Shown: positions 52,469 to 61,875 of the stretch, piece after piece
Position numbering within the stretch: the stretch's first letter is position 1
Layout: every line of letters begins with the position of its first letter
Origin: Streptomyces bambusae
Lineage (GTDB): Bacteria > Actinomycetota > Actinomycetes > Streptomycetales > Streptomycetaceae
NCBI RefSeq assembly: GCF_019400985.1
Contig: NZ_WTFF01000001.1
Span: 44,651-108,650 of the forward strand
DNA: 64,000 bases
Direction: 5' to 3'
Position numbers and translations under genes: made by a program
The notes under the pieces: generated by a model
What the model was told of the DNA's origin: nothing
The model's input: the letters and a program-made list of their open reading frames with translations, nothing else
The model's database searches: none

Positions 52469-55400
52469 TCAGCGAGCGGTGCCGGCCCCGGTCCCGTCCA
52501 GGAGTTCCAGCAACGTCTCGGCGAACCCGTTCACGGTGGGGTTGTCACGCAGGGCGGTCGGGCGCAGCCCCGGCACCAGCGCCTTGAGGCGGCGGATGAC
52601 GGTCATGGTGCGCAAGGAGTCAAGGCCGAGGTCGAAGAACCGGTGCTCGGGGTCGAGCGCGGCCGCGTCCGGCAGGTCCAGCGCCGCGGCCACGACCTCG
52701 CGCACCTGGCGGCGCAGCAGGGCGCGGCGTTCGGTCCGGTCCGCGCGTTCGAGGGCGGTCCGCAGCGCCACAGTGGCGTTCCGGCCGTCGGCCGACACCG
52801 ACGCCGGGGCAGGGGCGGTGCCGGCGGCCGGCTCCACGAGCAGCGGGGTCGGCGTGCGGGTCGCGTAGGCGGCGGCCAGCGTCGGCCAGTCGGCGTCGGC
52901 CACGACCCATTGCGTGACCGGGGCGCCGATGACGTGGTCGAGGGCCGCCACGGCGCGTTCCCCGTCCATCAGGCGCATGCCGGTCGCCGTGATGAGCCCG
53001 GCCTCCGGGGCGTCGTCCAGGCCGGTGGCCCACGTGCCCCAGTTGACCACGTGCGCGTCCCGTCCCGCCCGGCGCCTCACGTGCACGAGCGCGTCCTGGA
53101 AGGAGCCGGCGGCGGCGTAGGCGGCCATGGAGTGGGAGCCCAGCAGTGCCGTGGTCGAGGAATAGCACAGGAACTCCGCCGACGGCAGGTCAGCGCTCAG
53201 CCGGTGCAGCAGGGCGGTGCCCGCGACCTTGGGCCGCAGCACCTCCTCGAGCCGCCGGGCGTCGAGCTCCGCCACGGGCGTGACGTCCTCCGTGAAGGCC
53301 AGGTGGTAAATGCCGCACAGCGCGGGGAGTTCGGTGCCGAAGCGGGCGAATAGGGCCTCCATGGCGTCCTCGTCGGCGACGTCGGCCCGCACCGCGGTGA
53401 GCTCGGCACCCGCCTCGCGCACCGCGTCGACCACCGCGTCGGGGACGCCGTTGCGGCCGACCACCACCAGGTGACGTGCGCCGAGCCGGACGAGTCGCCG
53501 CAGCAGGAGCAGCCCGATCCGCCCCGATCCACCGACCACCAGATGCGCGCCGTCCGGGTCCGCGGGCCGTGGCCGCGAGGGGTCCGGCAGCGCCGCACGG
53601 ACCAGGCGCGGCACGAGCCGGACGCCGTCGCGGTACGCGCACTGCACTCCGGCGGTGCCCGCGGCCAGTTCAGCGCGGACGGCTGCGGCGCCGACTTCGG
53701 TGCCGGAACTCCCGGTGAGCCCGCCCAGGTCGATCAGCCCGCCCCAGTCCTCCGGATGTTCGAGGGCGAAGCACCGGCCCATGCCCCACAGTTGAGCCTG
53801 AGCGGGGTCGGGGTCGTGGTCCCCGGCGGCCTGCGCGAGCGAGGTGACCAGCCAGAGGCGTGCACCGCCGCCCCGGCCGCCGAGGGCCTGCAAGAGGTGC
53901 AAGGCGTCGGCGGCGAGACGGACGGCCGCCTCGGCGTCCGCCCCGTTCCCGGCAGCCGTGTCGAGCGAGCCGCAGTGGACGATGTGCTGTACGTCCGCCA
54001 GGGAGCCGAGCCGGTCCCGGACGGCCTCGGCGGACAGCCCGGCCAGCTCCGCGGCGTCCGTCGTCCGGCAGGGCACCCCGGATTCCCGCAACCGCGCCAC
54101 GAGCGCCGCGCCGACGCCGCGCCGGTCTACGACGACCAGCACCGACCCGTCCCGCCCGCCCGGACCGGATCCCGCCGCGGACGGCGGTGCGGGCAGCGGC
54201 TCGGGCTGCCACTCGACCCGGTGCACCCAGGCAGCGGGGACCCGGGCGGGCGTGCCGGTGCGCCGCAAGCGCACGCCCCGGGCCCAGCCCACCCGTACAC
54301 CGTCGCGGTACCAGTCGAGATCGGCGGCCGCGGACCCGTCGGGTTCGTCGCGGGTCTCGGCCGTCACGCGGAGGACGGCCACCGCGGCCGCCGGGGCCGC
54401 GCTGCCGGCCACGAAGCGGAAGCGGTCCACTCCGGTGACCACGGCCGCGCCTGCGGCCTCCTGCTCGTGTCCGTGCGGGAAGCAGGCGGCGAGTACCTGG
54501 AATCCCGCGTCGAGGACCGCCGTACCGGGCCGGAGCCGCGCCTCCCGGGTGCCCTCGCCCGCGGGAGGGCGCACCTCGGCCTCGGCGGCCCCCTCGCGCT
54601 GCCAGAGCCGGTGCAGCGCCCACAGCGCCTCGCCGTACTCGATCCCGGCGGCTGCCAGGCCGGCCCGGTGGTCGGCGGGGGCCACGGCCGCCGTCCCCGC
54701 GGGATCCGCCTCCGTGCCCCGGGCCCCCGGGGCCGGCAGGTCCGCCTGGAGCGGTTCGGCGCCCTGCACGGCGTCCGGGTGGAGACGGGCCGACGCGCAG
54801 AGCGTCCACTCCCGCTCCCCGGCCGCACGGGCGTGCACCTCCATCGAGGCGGGGCCGCCTTCGCCGGTGGCGGCCCGCAGGCAGGTCTGGACGGTGACAG
54901 GGACATCGGGCGGGAGCACGAGCGGGGCGTGCACCGTCAGGTCACGGACGGTGACGGGCCCCAGGCCCGCGTGTTCCGCGACGTCAAGTGCCGTCCGCAG
55001 GTACGCCGACAGCGGCAGCAGGGCATGCCCGCCCACGCGGTGCTGATCGAGGGGTCCGCACCATCCGGTGCGCAACTCCGTCTGCCACAGGACGGTTCCG
55101 GGCACGGCGGGCACCTCGGTCATCGCCCCGGGCAGCGGGGGCGCCGTGGGGGTGACCCGCGCGGGCCCGGCCGACGGCCGGGCCGTGGTCCAGTACCGGC
55201 GGCGCTCCCAGGGGAGGCGTGGCAGGTCGAGCAGCCGGCCGTCGCGGGCCCACTGTTCCCACGGCAGGTCCGCCCCGAGGCAGTACAGCTCGCCGAGGGA
55301 GGTGAGGAAGGCTTCGCGCGGATCGGTGTCCCGGCGCAGCGTCGGCAGCACGTGTCCGGGCGCCCCGGCATCCCGCAGGGTCGCCGCGACGTCCCGGGTC

Positions 55401-58090
55401 AGCACCGGGTGGGGGCTGACTTCGACGAACGTGGTGAAGCCCGCGTCCACCGCACGGCGCACGGCATCCGCCAGCCGGACGGGGGCGCGCAGGTTGTCCG
55501 CCCAGTACGCGGCGTCGCACAGCGGGTCGGTCCCGTCGCGCCCGCCCACGGTGGTGAAGAAGGGGATGGCGGGTGTACGGGGGCGCAGTTCGGCCAGTGC
55601 CTCGCGGAGCGGCGCGAGCAGCGGATCCATCTGGGGCGAGTGGGAGGCGACGTCCACCCGCACCGTGCGGGCGTTGACCTCATCGGCCTCGCACAGGTCG
55701 ACGAGCCGGCGTACCGCCCCGGGGTCCCCGGACACGACCACGGCGAGCGGCCCGGGCACGACGGCGACGTCGACGGCCCCGTCGAGCCCGGTCCGGGCGA
55801 GGCGGGCGCGCAGCAGGTCCTCGGGCTCCTCCACCACCGCCATGACGCCGGCCCCGGCGACCCTGGTGAGCAGCGACGACCGGCGACAGACGACCCGTAC
55901 GCCGTCGATGGCGTCGAGGGCCCCGGCGACAACGGCGGCAGCCACCTCGCCCATGGAGTGCCCGATCACGGCTGCGGGCCGCACCCCGTGCGCCCGCCAC
56001 ATCGCGGCGAGGGCCACCTGCACGGTGAACAGCAGCGGCTGTACGGCGTCGACACCCTCGGGCAGGCGTCCCGAGCGGAGCACCTCCTCGACCGAGAAGC
56101 CGGCTTCCGCGCGGACGAGGGGGTCGAGGTCGGCGACGCTGCGGGCGAAGGTCGGCTCCTCACGGAGCAGGCGGCTTCCCATGCCCTCCCACTGAGAGCC
56201 CTGTCCGGAGAAGACCCACACCGGACCCGGGCCGCCGCCCGTGGGGGCGGGGGAGGCGGTCTCCGCGGCGTGGGCGCGCAGGCCGCGGACGAGCGCGGCA
56301 CGGTCCGCGGCGACCACGGCCGAGCGGTGCGGTTCGTGGGAGCGACGCAGAGCGAGCGTGTGCAGGACATCGGTGGGCGAGGCGTCCTGGTGGTGCGCCA
56401 GCCAGTCGGCCAGCCGTCCTGCGTGGGCGCGCAGCGCGGCGGGGGACCCCGCCGAGAGGGGGAACAGCAGCGGCCGGGTGGGGCCGGCGGTCCGCCGGGC
56501 GGCGGGAGCCGCATCGCCCGCGGGGGCTTCCTCGACGATCAGGTGGGCGTTGGTGCCCCCGAAGCCGAAGCCGCTCACACCCGCACGGCGTGGCCGGTCG
56601 GGCCGGGGCCGCCACGACGTGTTGGCCGTGACCACCTTGACGGGGAGGCGGTCGAACGGGATGTGCGGGTTGGGACGGTCGAAGTGGAGGCTGGGCGGCA
56701 GCTGCCCGTGGGCCAGGCACAGGACGACCTTGATGAGGCCGGCGACTCCGGCCGCCGCCTCCAGGTGCCCGATGTTGGTCTTCACGGAACCGATGAGCAG
56801 GTCGCGGGCGCGACCTGCGGGGGCCAGCGCCGCCGTGAGTCCCTCGACTTCGATGGGGTCGCCGAGCTCGGTGCCGGTGCCGTGCGCCTCGACGTAGTCG
56901 ATGTCGCCCGCCTCCAGGCCGGAGGCCGCGGCCAAGGCACTGCGGATCACGGCCTGCTGGGCGGCCGGGTTGGGCGCCATGAGGCCGTTGGTGGCACCGT
57001 CCTGGTTGACCGCGGAGGCGCGCAGCACGGCGAGGACGGTGTCACCGTCGCGCTGCGCCAGCGAGAGGCGCTTGAGGACGACCAGCCCACAGCCCTCGCC
57101 CCGCCCGTAGCCGTCCGCGCCGACGGCGAACGCTTTGCTGCGCCCGTCGGCCGCCATGACCCCGGCGTCCTCGAAGTTGACGGTCGCCGCCGGTGACAGC
57201 AGCAGGTTGACCCCGCCGGCGAGTGCCAGGTCGCACTCGCCGTTGCGCAGGCTCTGCACGGCGAGGTGCACGGCCACGAGGGAGGACGAGCAGGCGGTGT
57301 CGACGACCATGCTGGGGCCGTGCAGGCCGAAGGTGTAGGAGATCCGGTTGGCAATGATGCTGAGCGCGGATCCCGTGCCGCTGAAGGCGTCAACGCGCTC
57401 GATGTCGTTCATCTGCAGGACGCCGTAGTCGGAGGCGGAGGCGCCGACGAACACCCCGGTCGAGCTGCCCTTCAGGGAGCGGGGCGGGATCCCGGCGTGC
57501 TCCAGCGCCTCCCAGGCGACTTCCAGCATCAGGCGTTGCTGGGGGTCGACGGCCTCCGCCTCGCGGGCGGAGACACCGAAGAACTCCGCATCGAAGGCCG
57601 CCGGGTCCTCCGCGAGGAAGCCGCCCCGGGACGGCGTGCGGGCCAGGACGTCGTCGTCGCCTTCGGTCCGGGCGGCCGCCGCCCACCGGTCGGGGGGTAC
57701 AGTGCCGGTCGCGTCACGGCCCTCGCGCAGCAGGCGCCAGAAGGCGGCGGGGCTGTCGGCGCCGCCGGGGAAGCGGCAGCCGAGCCCGATGACGGCGACG
57801 GGCTCGTCGCCGCCGCCCGGCGCGGTAGTGGTCCGTACGCACACGGCCCGCGCGTCATCCGCGCCGACGAGGTGGCGGGCCAGTGAGGCCACCGTGGGTG
57901 CCCGGTAGCCGACGACCGGGGACAGCGGGCGGTCGAGCAGCTCCTCCAGCGCGCCGGACAGCTGGACCAGCATCCGGGAGCCGACGCCGAGGTCGGACAA
58001 GGGCCGTTCCTCGTCGATGGTGTCGGCCGCCAGGTCGAGTTCGGCGGCCAGCCAGGCGGTCAGCCAGGCTCGCAGTGCCTGCTCGTTCAT
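52469..58090 (-). CDS. Type I polyketide synthase, ACP-KS-AT-DH-KR-ACP
   Basis: The 1873-residue synthase has the following domains. ACP at about 1-75 carries Ser in DLGVGSRMLVQLSG, where the usual DSL is GSR. KS at about 97-520 has Cys264 in VVDTACSSSLVAVH, His in VEAHGTGTELGDP and SVKTNIGHLEAAAG. AT has Ser711 in GHSMGEVAAAV and VASHSPQMDPLL near the specificity motif, giving no confident substrate call. DH has His about 1015 in QHRVGGHALLPLSAY and Asp in VLDAGFQVLA. KR has GGSGRIGLLLLRRL and YAAAGSFQDALVHV. The C-terminal ACP has Ser about 1822 in DLGLDSLRTM. ER and TE are absent. The start at ATG 58090 follows the FAAL stop; ATG 58102 overlaps it. Confidence 0.9.
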   Translation of the reverse strand: MNEQALRAWLTAWLAAELDLAADTIDEERPLSDLGVGSRMLVQLSGALEELLDRPLSPVVGYRAPTVASLARHLVGADDARAVCVRTTTAPGGGDEPVAVIGLGCRFPGGADSPAAFWRLLREGRDATGTVPPDRWAAAARTEGDDDVLARTPSRGGFLAEDPAAFDAEFFGVSAREAEAVDPQQRLMLEVAWEALEHAGIPPRSLKGSSTGVFVGASASDYGVLQMNDIERVDAFSGTGSALSIIANRISYTFGLHGPSMVVDTACSSSLVAVHLAVQSLRNGECDLALAGGVNLLLSPAATVNFEDAGVMAADGRSKAFAVGADGYGRGEGCGLVVLKRLSLAQRDGDTVLAVLRASAVNQDGATNGLMAPNPAAQQAVIRSALAAASGLEAGDIDYVEAHGTGTELGDPIEVEGLTAALAPAGRARDLLIGSVKTNIGHLEAAAGVAGLIKVVLCLAHGQLPPSLHFDRPNPHIPFDRLPVKVVTANTSWRPRPDRPRRAGVSGFGFGGTNAHLIVEEAPAGDAAPAARRTAGPTRPLLFPLSAGSPAALRAHAGRLADWLAHHQDASPTDVLHTLALRRSHEPHRSAVVAADRAALVRGLRAHAAETASPAPTGGGPGPVWVFSGQGSQWEGMGSRLLREEPTFARSVADLDPLVRAEAGFSVEEVLRSGRLPEGVDAVQPLLFTVQVALAAMWRAHGVRPAAVIGHSMGEVAAAVVAGALDAIDGVRVVCRRSSLLTRVAGAGVMAVVEEPEDLLRARLARTGLDGAVDVAVVPGPLAVVVSGDPGAVRRLVDLCEADEVNARTVRVDVASHSPQMDPLLAPLREALAELRPRTPAIPFFTTVGGRDGTDPLCDAAYWADNLRAPVRLADAVRRAVDAGFTTFVEVSPHPVLTRDVAATLRDAGAPGHVLPTLRRDTDPREAFLTSLGELYCLGADLPWEQWARDGRLLDLPRLPWERRRYWTTARPSAGPARVTPTAPPLPGAMTEVPAVPGTVLWQTELRTGWCGPLDQHRVGGHALLPLSAYLRTALDVAEHAGLGPVTVRDLTVHAPLVLPPDVPVTVQTCLRAATGEGGPASMEVHARAAGEREWTLCASARLHPDAVQGAEPLQADLPAPGARGTEADPAGTAAVAPADHRAGLAAAGIEYGEALWALHRLWQREGAAEAEVRPPAGEGTREARLRPGTAVLDAGFQVLAACFPHGHEQEAAGAAVVTGVDRFRFVAGSAAPAAAVAVLRVTAETRDEPDGSAAADLDWYRDGVRVGWARGVRLRRTGTPARVPAAWVHRVEWQPEPLPAPPSAAGSGPGGRDGSVLVVVDRRGVGAALVARLRESGVPCRTTDAAELAGLSAEAVRDRLGSLADVQHIVHCGSLDTAAGNGADAEAAVRLAADALHLLQALGGRGGGARLWLVTSLAQAAGDHDPDPAQAQLWGMGRCFALEHPEDWGGLIDLGGLTGSSGTEVGAAAVRAELAAGTAGVQCAYRDGVRLVPRLVRAALPDPSRPRPADPDGAHLVVGGSGRIGLLLLRRLVRLGARHLVVVGRNGVPDAVVDAVREAGAELTAVRADVADEDAMEALFARFGTELPALCGIYHLAFTEDVTPVAELDARRLEEVLRPKVAGTALLHRLSADLPSAEFLCYSSTTALLGSHSMAAYAAAGSFQDALVHVRRRAGRDAHVVNWGTWATGLDDAPEAGLITATGMRLMDGERAVAALDHVIGAPVTQWVVADADWPTLAAAYATRTPTPLLVEPAAGTAPAPASVSADGRNATVALRTALERADRTERRALLRRQVREVVAAALDLPDAAALDPEHRFFDLGLDSLRTMTVIRRLKALVPGLRPTALRDNPTVNGFAETLLELLDGTGAGTAR

Positions 58091-58095
58091 GGAGG

Positions 58096-59862
58096 TCACC
58101 ATTCCGTGTCGTCGCGGTGCAGGGAGGATTCGGCGAAGGCCGTCGCGCAGGACCGACGGCGGATCTTCCCGCTGCTGGTCTTGGGCAGGGCCCCGGGGCG
58201 TACGAAGAGCACTTCGGCGGCGTCGACGCCGTGGTGCACGGTGACCGCCCGGCGCACGGCGGTCACCGCCTCGTCCCGGGTCAGGTCCGGCCGGGTGCGG
58301 CCCCGGCGGCGTAGCTCGACAGCGATGACGAGCCGTTCGCCGTCGTTGCCCGGCGCTGCGAACGCGGCCACTACGGCGGGCTCCAGCGCGGCGAGCGCGT
58401 CCGTGACGGTCGCCTCGACGTCCCCGGGGTAGTGGTTGCGGCCGTCGATGATGACGAGGTCCTTGCGCCGCCCTGTCAGGAAGAGCTCCTTCTCGCGCAG
58501 GAACCCCAGGTCGCCGGTGCGCAGCCAGACCGGCCCCGTCGTCCAGCCGTCGCGGGTGGTGAGAACGGCGCCGAATACCTCGGCCGTCTCCTGGGGTCTG
58601 CGCCAGTAGCCCGCTGCGACGTTGGGTCCGCTGACCCAGATCTCCCCGACCGTCCCGTCGGGCACCTCGTGTCCGGTCCCGGGGTCGGCGACGGCCACCT
58701 GCAGACCGGGAAGCGGGGTGCCGCACCCCACCAGCCCCCAGGCGCGGGGGGCGTCGGGGTCGCAGGGCACGGCCGTGCCCCGCGCGACGGCGTCCCGGTC
58801 GAAGGAGCGGATCACCGCACCGTCCGGTGCGGTGGTGACGCCGAGGGTGGCCTCGGCCAACCCGTAGCCGGGAGCGTGACCGTTGAGGGTGAAACCGCAC
58901 GGGGCGAAGGCCTCGGTGAAGGCCAGGACGCTCTGGGGGCGGACCTGTTCGCTGCCGTTGCACAGGGTGTGCAGGGAGTCCAGGCGCAGGTCGGCGCGCT
59001 GTTCGGCGGTGACGCGGCGCACGCACAGGTCCAGGGCGAAGTTGGGAGCCGCGGTCCACGTGCCCCGGTACCGGCTGACGAGCTCGAGCCAACGGTGGGG
59101 CCGCTGCACGAACGCGGTGGGGCTCAGGTGCACGGCGTGCGCGCCCACGCTGAGAGGCATGGCCACACCTGTGATCAGCCCGAGGTCGTGGAAGTACGGC
59201 AGCCAGGAGACGACGACGTCCTCGGCGACGAGCTGGGAGCGCACACTGCTCTGCCGGGCTGCGGCGAGCAGGTTCTCGTGGCTGACCACCACGCCCCGGG
59301 GGGTGGACGTGGACCCGGAGGTGTACTGCAGGTAGGCGGGCGCCTCCGGTCGTACCGGCGGGTGGCCCGCAGGCCCCACCGGCGTCTGCGGCAGCTCGTC
59401 GAGCCGTACGACGGGCAGTTCGGCTCCCGAGTCGGTGCGGCCGACCTCCCTCACGGCGTCCGCGCTGTCGGCGGCGGTCAGCAGGCAGGCCGGGGCGCTG
59501 TCGCGGAGGACGCCCTGGAGGCGCTCGTTGCTCCGGTAGGCCTCGGGCGCGTACAGGGGCACCGCGATGACTCCGGCGTACAGGCAGCCCAGGAAGCCCA
59601 CGAGGTAGTCCAGCCCCTGCGGGGCCAGTACGGCGGCCCTGTCGCCCGGAGCGCAGTGGCGCAGCACGGCGTCGGCGACGGCGCGTGCCCGGGCGTCGAG
59701 CTGCCGGTAGCTGAGGGTGCTGGGGATGCCGCGCCGGTCCTTCGCGTACTCCACGAAGGTGAAGGCGGGCGTGTCCCCGGCCGTGGCGGCGGTCCGGCGG
59801 ATCAGGGCCACCAGATCGCCGGCTGCCTCGCCGGGGAGTTGTTCCGGACCTGAGAGTGGCAT
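58096..59862 (-). CDS. Fatty acyl-AMP ligase (FAAL)-like enzyme
   Basis: The 588-residue adenylate-forming enzyme matches FAALs in LQYTSGSTSTPRGVVVSHEN (AMP/phosphate loop), VSWLPYFHDLGLITGVAMPL, APNFALDLCVRR, NGHAPGYGLAEATLGV and RTGDLGFLREKELFLTGRRK DLVIIDG. FAALs activate a carboxylic acid as acyl-AMP and load it on an ACP. Directly upstream of a PKS that begins with an ACP, it is the likely starter-loading enzyme. The stop is six bases before the PKS start. Confidence 0.87.
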   Translation of the reverse strand: MPLSGPEQLPGEAAGDLVALIRRTAATAGDTPAFTFVEYAKDRRGIPSTLSYRQLDARARAVADAVLRHCAPGDRAAVLAPQGLDYLVGFLGCLYAGVIAVPLYAPEAYRSNERLQGVLRDSAPACLLTAADSADAVREVGRTDSGAELPVVRLDELPQTPVGPAGHPPVRPEAPAYLQYTSGSTSTPRGVVVSHENLLAAARQSSVRSQLVAEDVVVSWLPYFHDLGLITGVAMPLSVGAHAVHLSPTAFVQRPHRWLELVSRYRGTWTAAPNFALDLCVRRVTAEQRADLRLDSLHTLCNGSEQVRPQSVLAFTEAFAPCGFTLNGHAPGYGLAEATLGVTTAPDGAVIRSFDRDAVARGTAVPCDPDAPRAWGLVGCGTPLPGLQVAVADPGTGHEVPDGTVGEIWVSGPNVAAGYWRRPQETAEVFGAVLTTRDGWTTGPVWLRTGDLGFLREKELFLTGRRKDLVIIDGRNHYPGDVEATVTDALAALEPAVVAAFAAPGNDGERLVIAVELRRRGRTRPDLTRDEAVTAVRRAVTVHHGVDAAEVLFVRPGALPKTSSGKIRRRSCATAFAESSLHRDDTEW

Positions 59863-59888
59863 GTGTGGATCTTTCTCGCGCGAGCGGT

Positions 59889-60524
59889 TCAGCGCTCGAA
59901 GAGGTCGCGCAGGTATGCGGCGGAGCGGTGGTCAAGGTGCTCGGAGAGCATCCGCCGGGCTTCGGCCTTGTCCTCCGCCGGGACCGTGTCGGCCGCCAGG
60001 CCGAGTTCCGCCGTCTCGGCCAGGGCGTAGAACTCCTCGCGGAGCAGGGAGCAGGTCACGGCGTCGAAGTGGCGTCCGTCGACGAAGAAGTAGTCCCGCA
60101 GGATGCCTTCGACGACGAAGCCGGCGTTGACGACGATCTGCAGCATGTGCCGGTTGTGGGTGCCGAGCGTCATCTGCACGCGGCGGGCGTCGAGCGCGTG
60201 GAAGAGGTGGTTGAGGAGGAGGACGTTCGCCTCGACCCCGTAACCCTGGGTCCACAGGCCCGAGGCGCCGATGACGGACCCGATGGTGTAGCTGCCGTGG
60301 TACGCCAGCGGGCCCCAGTTGACCGCCCCGATGCGCTCTCCCTCATGGGTGACGACCATCAGGAAGGACATGCCGCCCTGGCGGGCGGCCTGCTGGATCT
60401 CGGGCCCGGTGAGCAGTTGCGGGGCGCCCGAGGAGAAGGTGCTCGCGGCGGTCATCGACCAGTCGGCGATGCGCTCGTAGTCGGCTTCGGTGCAGCGCTG
60501 CAGCGAGACGAAGTCCCCGCGCAT
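59889..60524 (-). CDS. GNAT acyltransferase, candidate peptide N-acyltransferase (GdvG-like)
   Basis: This 211-residue GNAT-fold protein has FLMVVTHEGERIGAVNWGPL, then TIGSVIGASGLWTQGYGVEA in place of the Q/RxxGxG motif and MLQIVVNAGFVVEGILRDYF. In goadvionin biosynthesis a GNAT enzyme joins a PKS-made acyl chain to the N-terminus of the ribosomal peptide. The location here, between a ketosynthase and a FAAL/PKS and close to small precursor genes, fits that role. The fold is seen; the specific reaction is inferred. Its start shares one base with the ketosynthase stop. Confidence 0.7.
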   Translation of the reverse strand: MRGDFVSLQRCTEADYERIADWSMTAASTFSSGAPQLLTGPEIQQAARQGGMSFLMVVTHEGERIGAVNWGPLAYHGSYTIGSVIGASGLWTQGYGVEANVLLLNHLFHALDARRVQMTLGTHNRHMLQIVVNAGFVVEGILRDYFFVDGRHFDAVTCSLLREEFYALAETAELGLAADTVPAEDKAEARRMLSEHLDHRSAAYLRDLFER

Positions 60525-61789
60525 CAGCCCTCCCAGCGGCGGACCGCCAGCACGGCGTTGTGGCCGCCGAAGCCGAAGGAGTTGCTGACGGCCGTGCGAA
60601 CGGCGTGCTCCTGGGCGGTGCCCGGCACGAAGTTGAGCTCCTCGTCCTCCGGGTCGTCGCAGTTGAGGGTGGGCGGCACGATCCCGTGGGCCATGGCCTG
60701 CATCGTGGCGATCAACTCCACCGTGCCGGCCCCGGCGATCAGATGGCCGATCATCGACTTGATCGAGCTGATCGGGATGCAGGTGGCGTGCTCCCCGAAC
60801 ACGGCCCGGATCGCCTCCACCTCGGTGCGGTCGTTGAGGAGGGTGCTGGTTCCGTGCGCGTTGATGTAGTCGATGTCCTCGGGCCGCAGGCCGCCGTCCT
60901 CCAGGGCTGCGGTCAGGGCCCGCCGGGCGCCGAGACCCTCCGGGTGCGGGGCGGTCGAGTGGTAGGCGTCCGTCGTGGCCCCGTAGCCGACGACCTCGGC
61001 CAGAATGGGTGCGCTGCGGCGCAGCGCGTGCTCCGCCTCCTCGACGACCACGATGCCGGCGCCGGCGCCGAAGACGAACCCGTCGCGGGCGCGGTCGAAC
61101 GGGCGGCTGGCCTTGTGCGGTTCGTCGTTGCGGCGGGACAGTGCCCGCAGGTTGGCCATGGCGGCCACGTCGAGGCGGCTGATCGGGTCGTCTGCGCCGC
61201 CGGCGACCACCGCGTCTACCCGCCCGGAGCGGATCATGTGGACGGCCTCACCGACGCAGGTGGTACCGGTGGCGCAGGCGGTGATGATGGCGCCGGTGGG
61301 GCCTTCGGCGCCGAAGCGCATGGCGACCTCGCCAGCGGGGTTGTCTGGGGCGCCGCCGATGGCGTAGTTGGAGTTGATGGACTTGGGGCCGCGCTCCAGC
61401 ATCCGCTCGACGGCTGCGATGCCGGCGATGTTGGCACCGTAGCCGGACCCGATGAGCACACCGAGGCGGTGCGCGGTCTCCTGGGTCGTCCTGAGGCCGG
61501 ACTGCTCCATAGCCTGGACGGACGCGGCGACGGCGTAGCGGCCGAAGTGGTCCATGCGGCGGCTCTCGCGCCGGGACATGTACTGCAGCGGGTCGAAGTC
61601 GACGACCTCCGCCGCGATGCGGGTGGGAAGATCGGAGGCGTCGAACCGGGTGATCGGCCCGATACCGCTGCGGCCGGCGACCAGAGCGGCCCAGAGGTCC
61701 TCGACGGTGTTGCCGAGCGCGGTGACCACACCCGCTCCGGTGATGACGACGCGTCGGCGGCCGGCGCCGCTGTCCGAGGGGTTGGGCAT
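60524..61789 (-). CDS. FabF-like 3-oxoacyl-ACP synthase (KAS II type)
   Basis: The 421-residue thiolase-fold condensing enzyme has C172 in GAIITACATGTTCVGEAVHM, His in INAHGTSTLLND, the Lys in SSIKSMIGHLIAGAG and the second His there. The N-terminus RRRVVITGAGVVTALGNTVE is typical. It catalyses decarboxylative elongation with malonyl-ACP. As a discrete KS beside FabG/FabI/MaoC genes it may extend or initiate the lipid chain separately from the PKS KS domain. Confidence 0.88.
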   Translation of the reverse strand: MPNPSDSGAGRRRVVITGAGVVTALGNTVEDLWAALVAGRSGIGPITRFDASDLPTRIAAEVVDFDPLQYMSRRESRRMDHFGRYAVAASVQAMEQSGLRTTQETAHRLGVLIGSGYGANIAGIAAVERMLERGPKSINSNYAIGGAPDNPAGEVAMRFGAEGPTGAIITACATGTTCVGEAVHMIRSGRVDAVVAGGADDPISRLDVAAMANLRALSRRNDEPHKASRPFDRARDGFVFGAGAGIVVVEEAEHALRRSAPILAEVVGYGATTDAYHSTAPHPEGLGARRALTAALEDGGLRPEDIDYINAHGTSTLLNDRTEVEAIRAVFGEHATCIPISSIKSMIGHLIAGAGTVELIATMQAMAHGIVPPTLNCDDPEDEELNFVPGTAQEHAVRTAVSNSFGFGGHNAVLAVRRWEG

Positions 61790-61875
61790 GGGAAGTCCTT
61801 CGGTGTTCGTTGAGGTGGCCGCCCTGTCCGGGCATGCGGTGGGTGCGCGCGGCGCAAAGGGGCGCCGCGGCGTGT

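Noticed and set aside
53471..57196. A 1241-residue open frame on the plus strand opposite the PKS gene
   Set aside because: It is antisense to KS, AT, DH and KR coding sequence, has Gly/Arg/Gln-rich composition and no protein motif. It is a high-GC shadow.
58091..59935. Upstream extension of the PKS reading frame to a 2488-residue protein
   Set aside because: The extension runs out of frame through the FAAL gene, which is clearly coding in another frame on the same strand. The PKS starts at 58090 or 58102.
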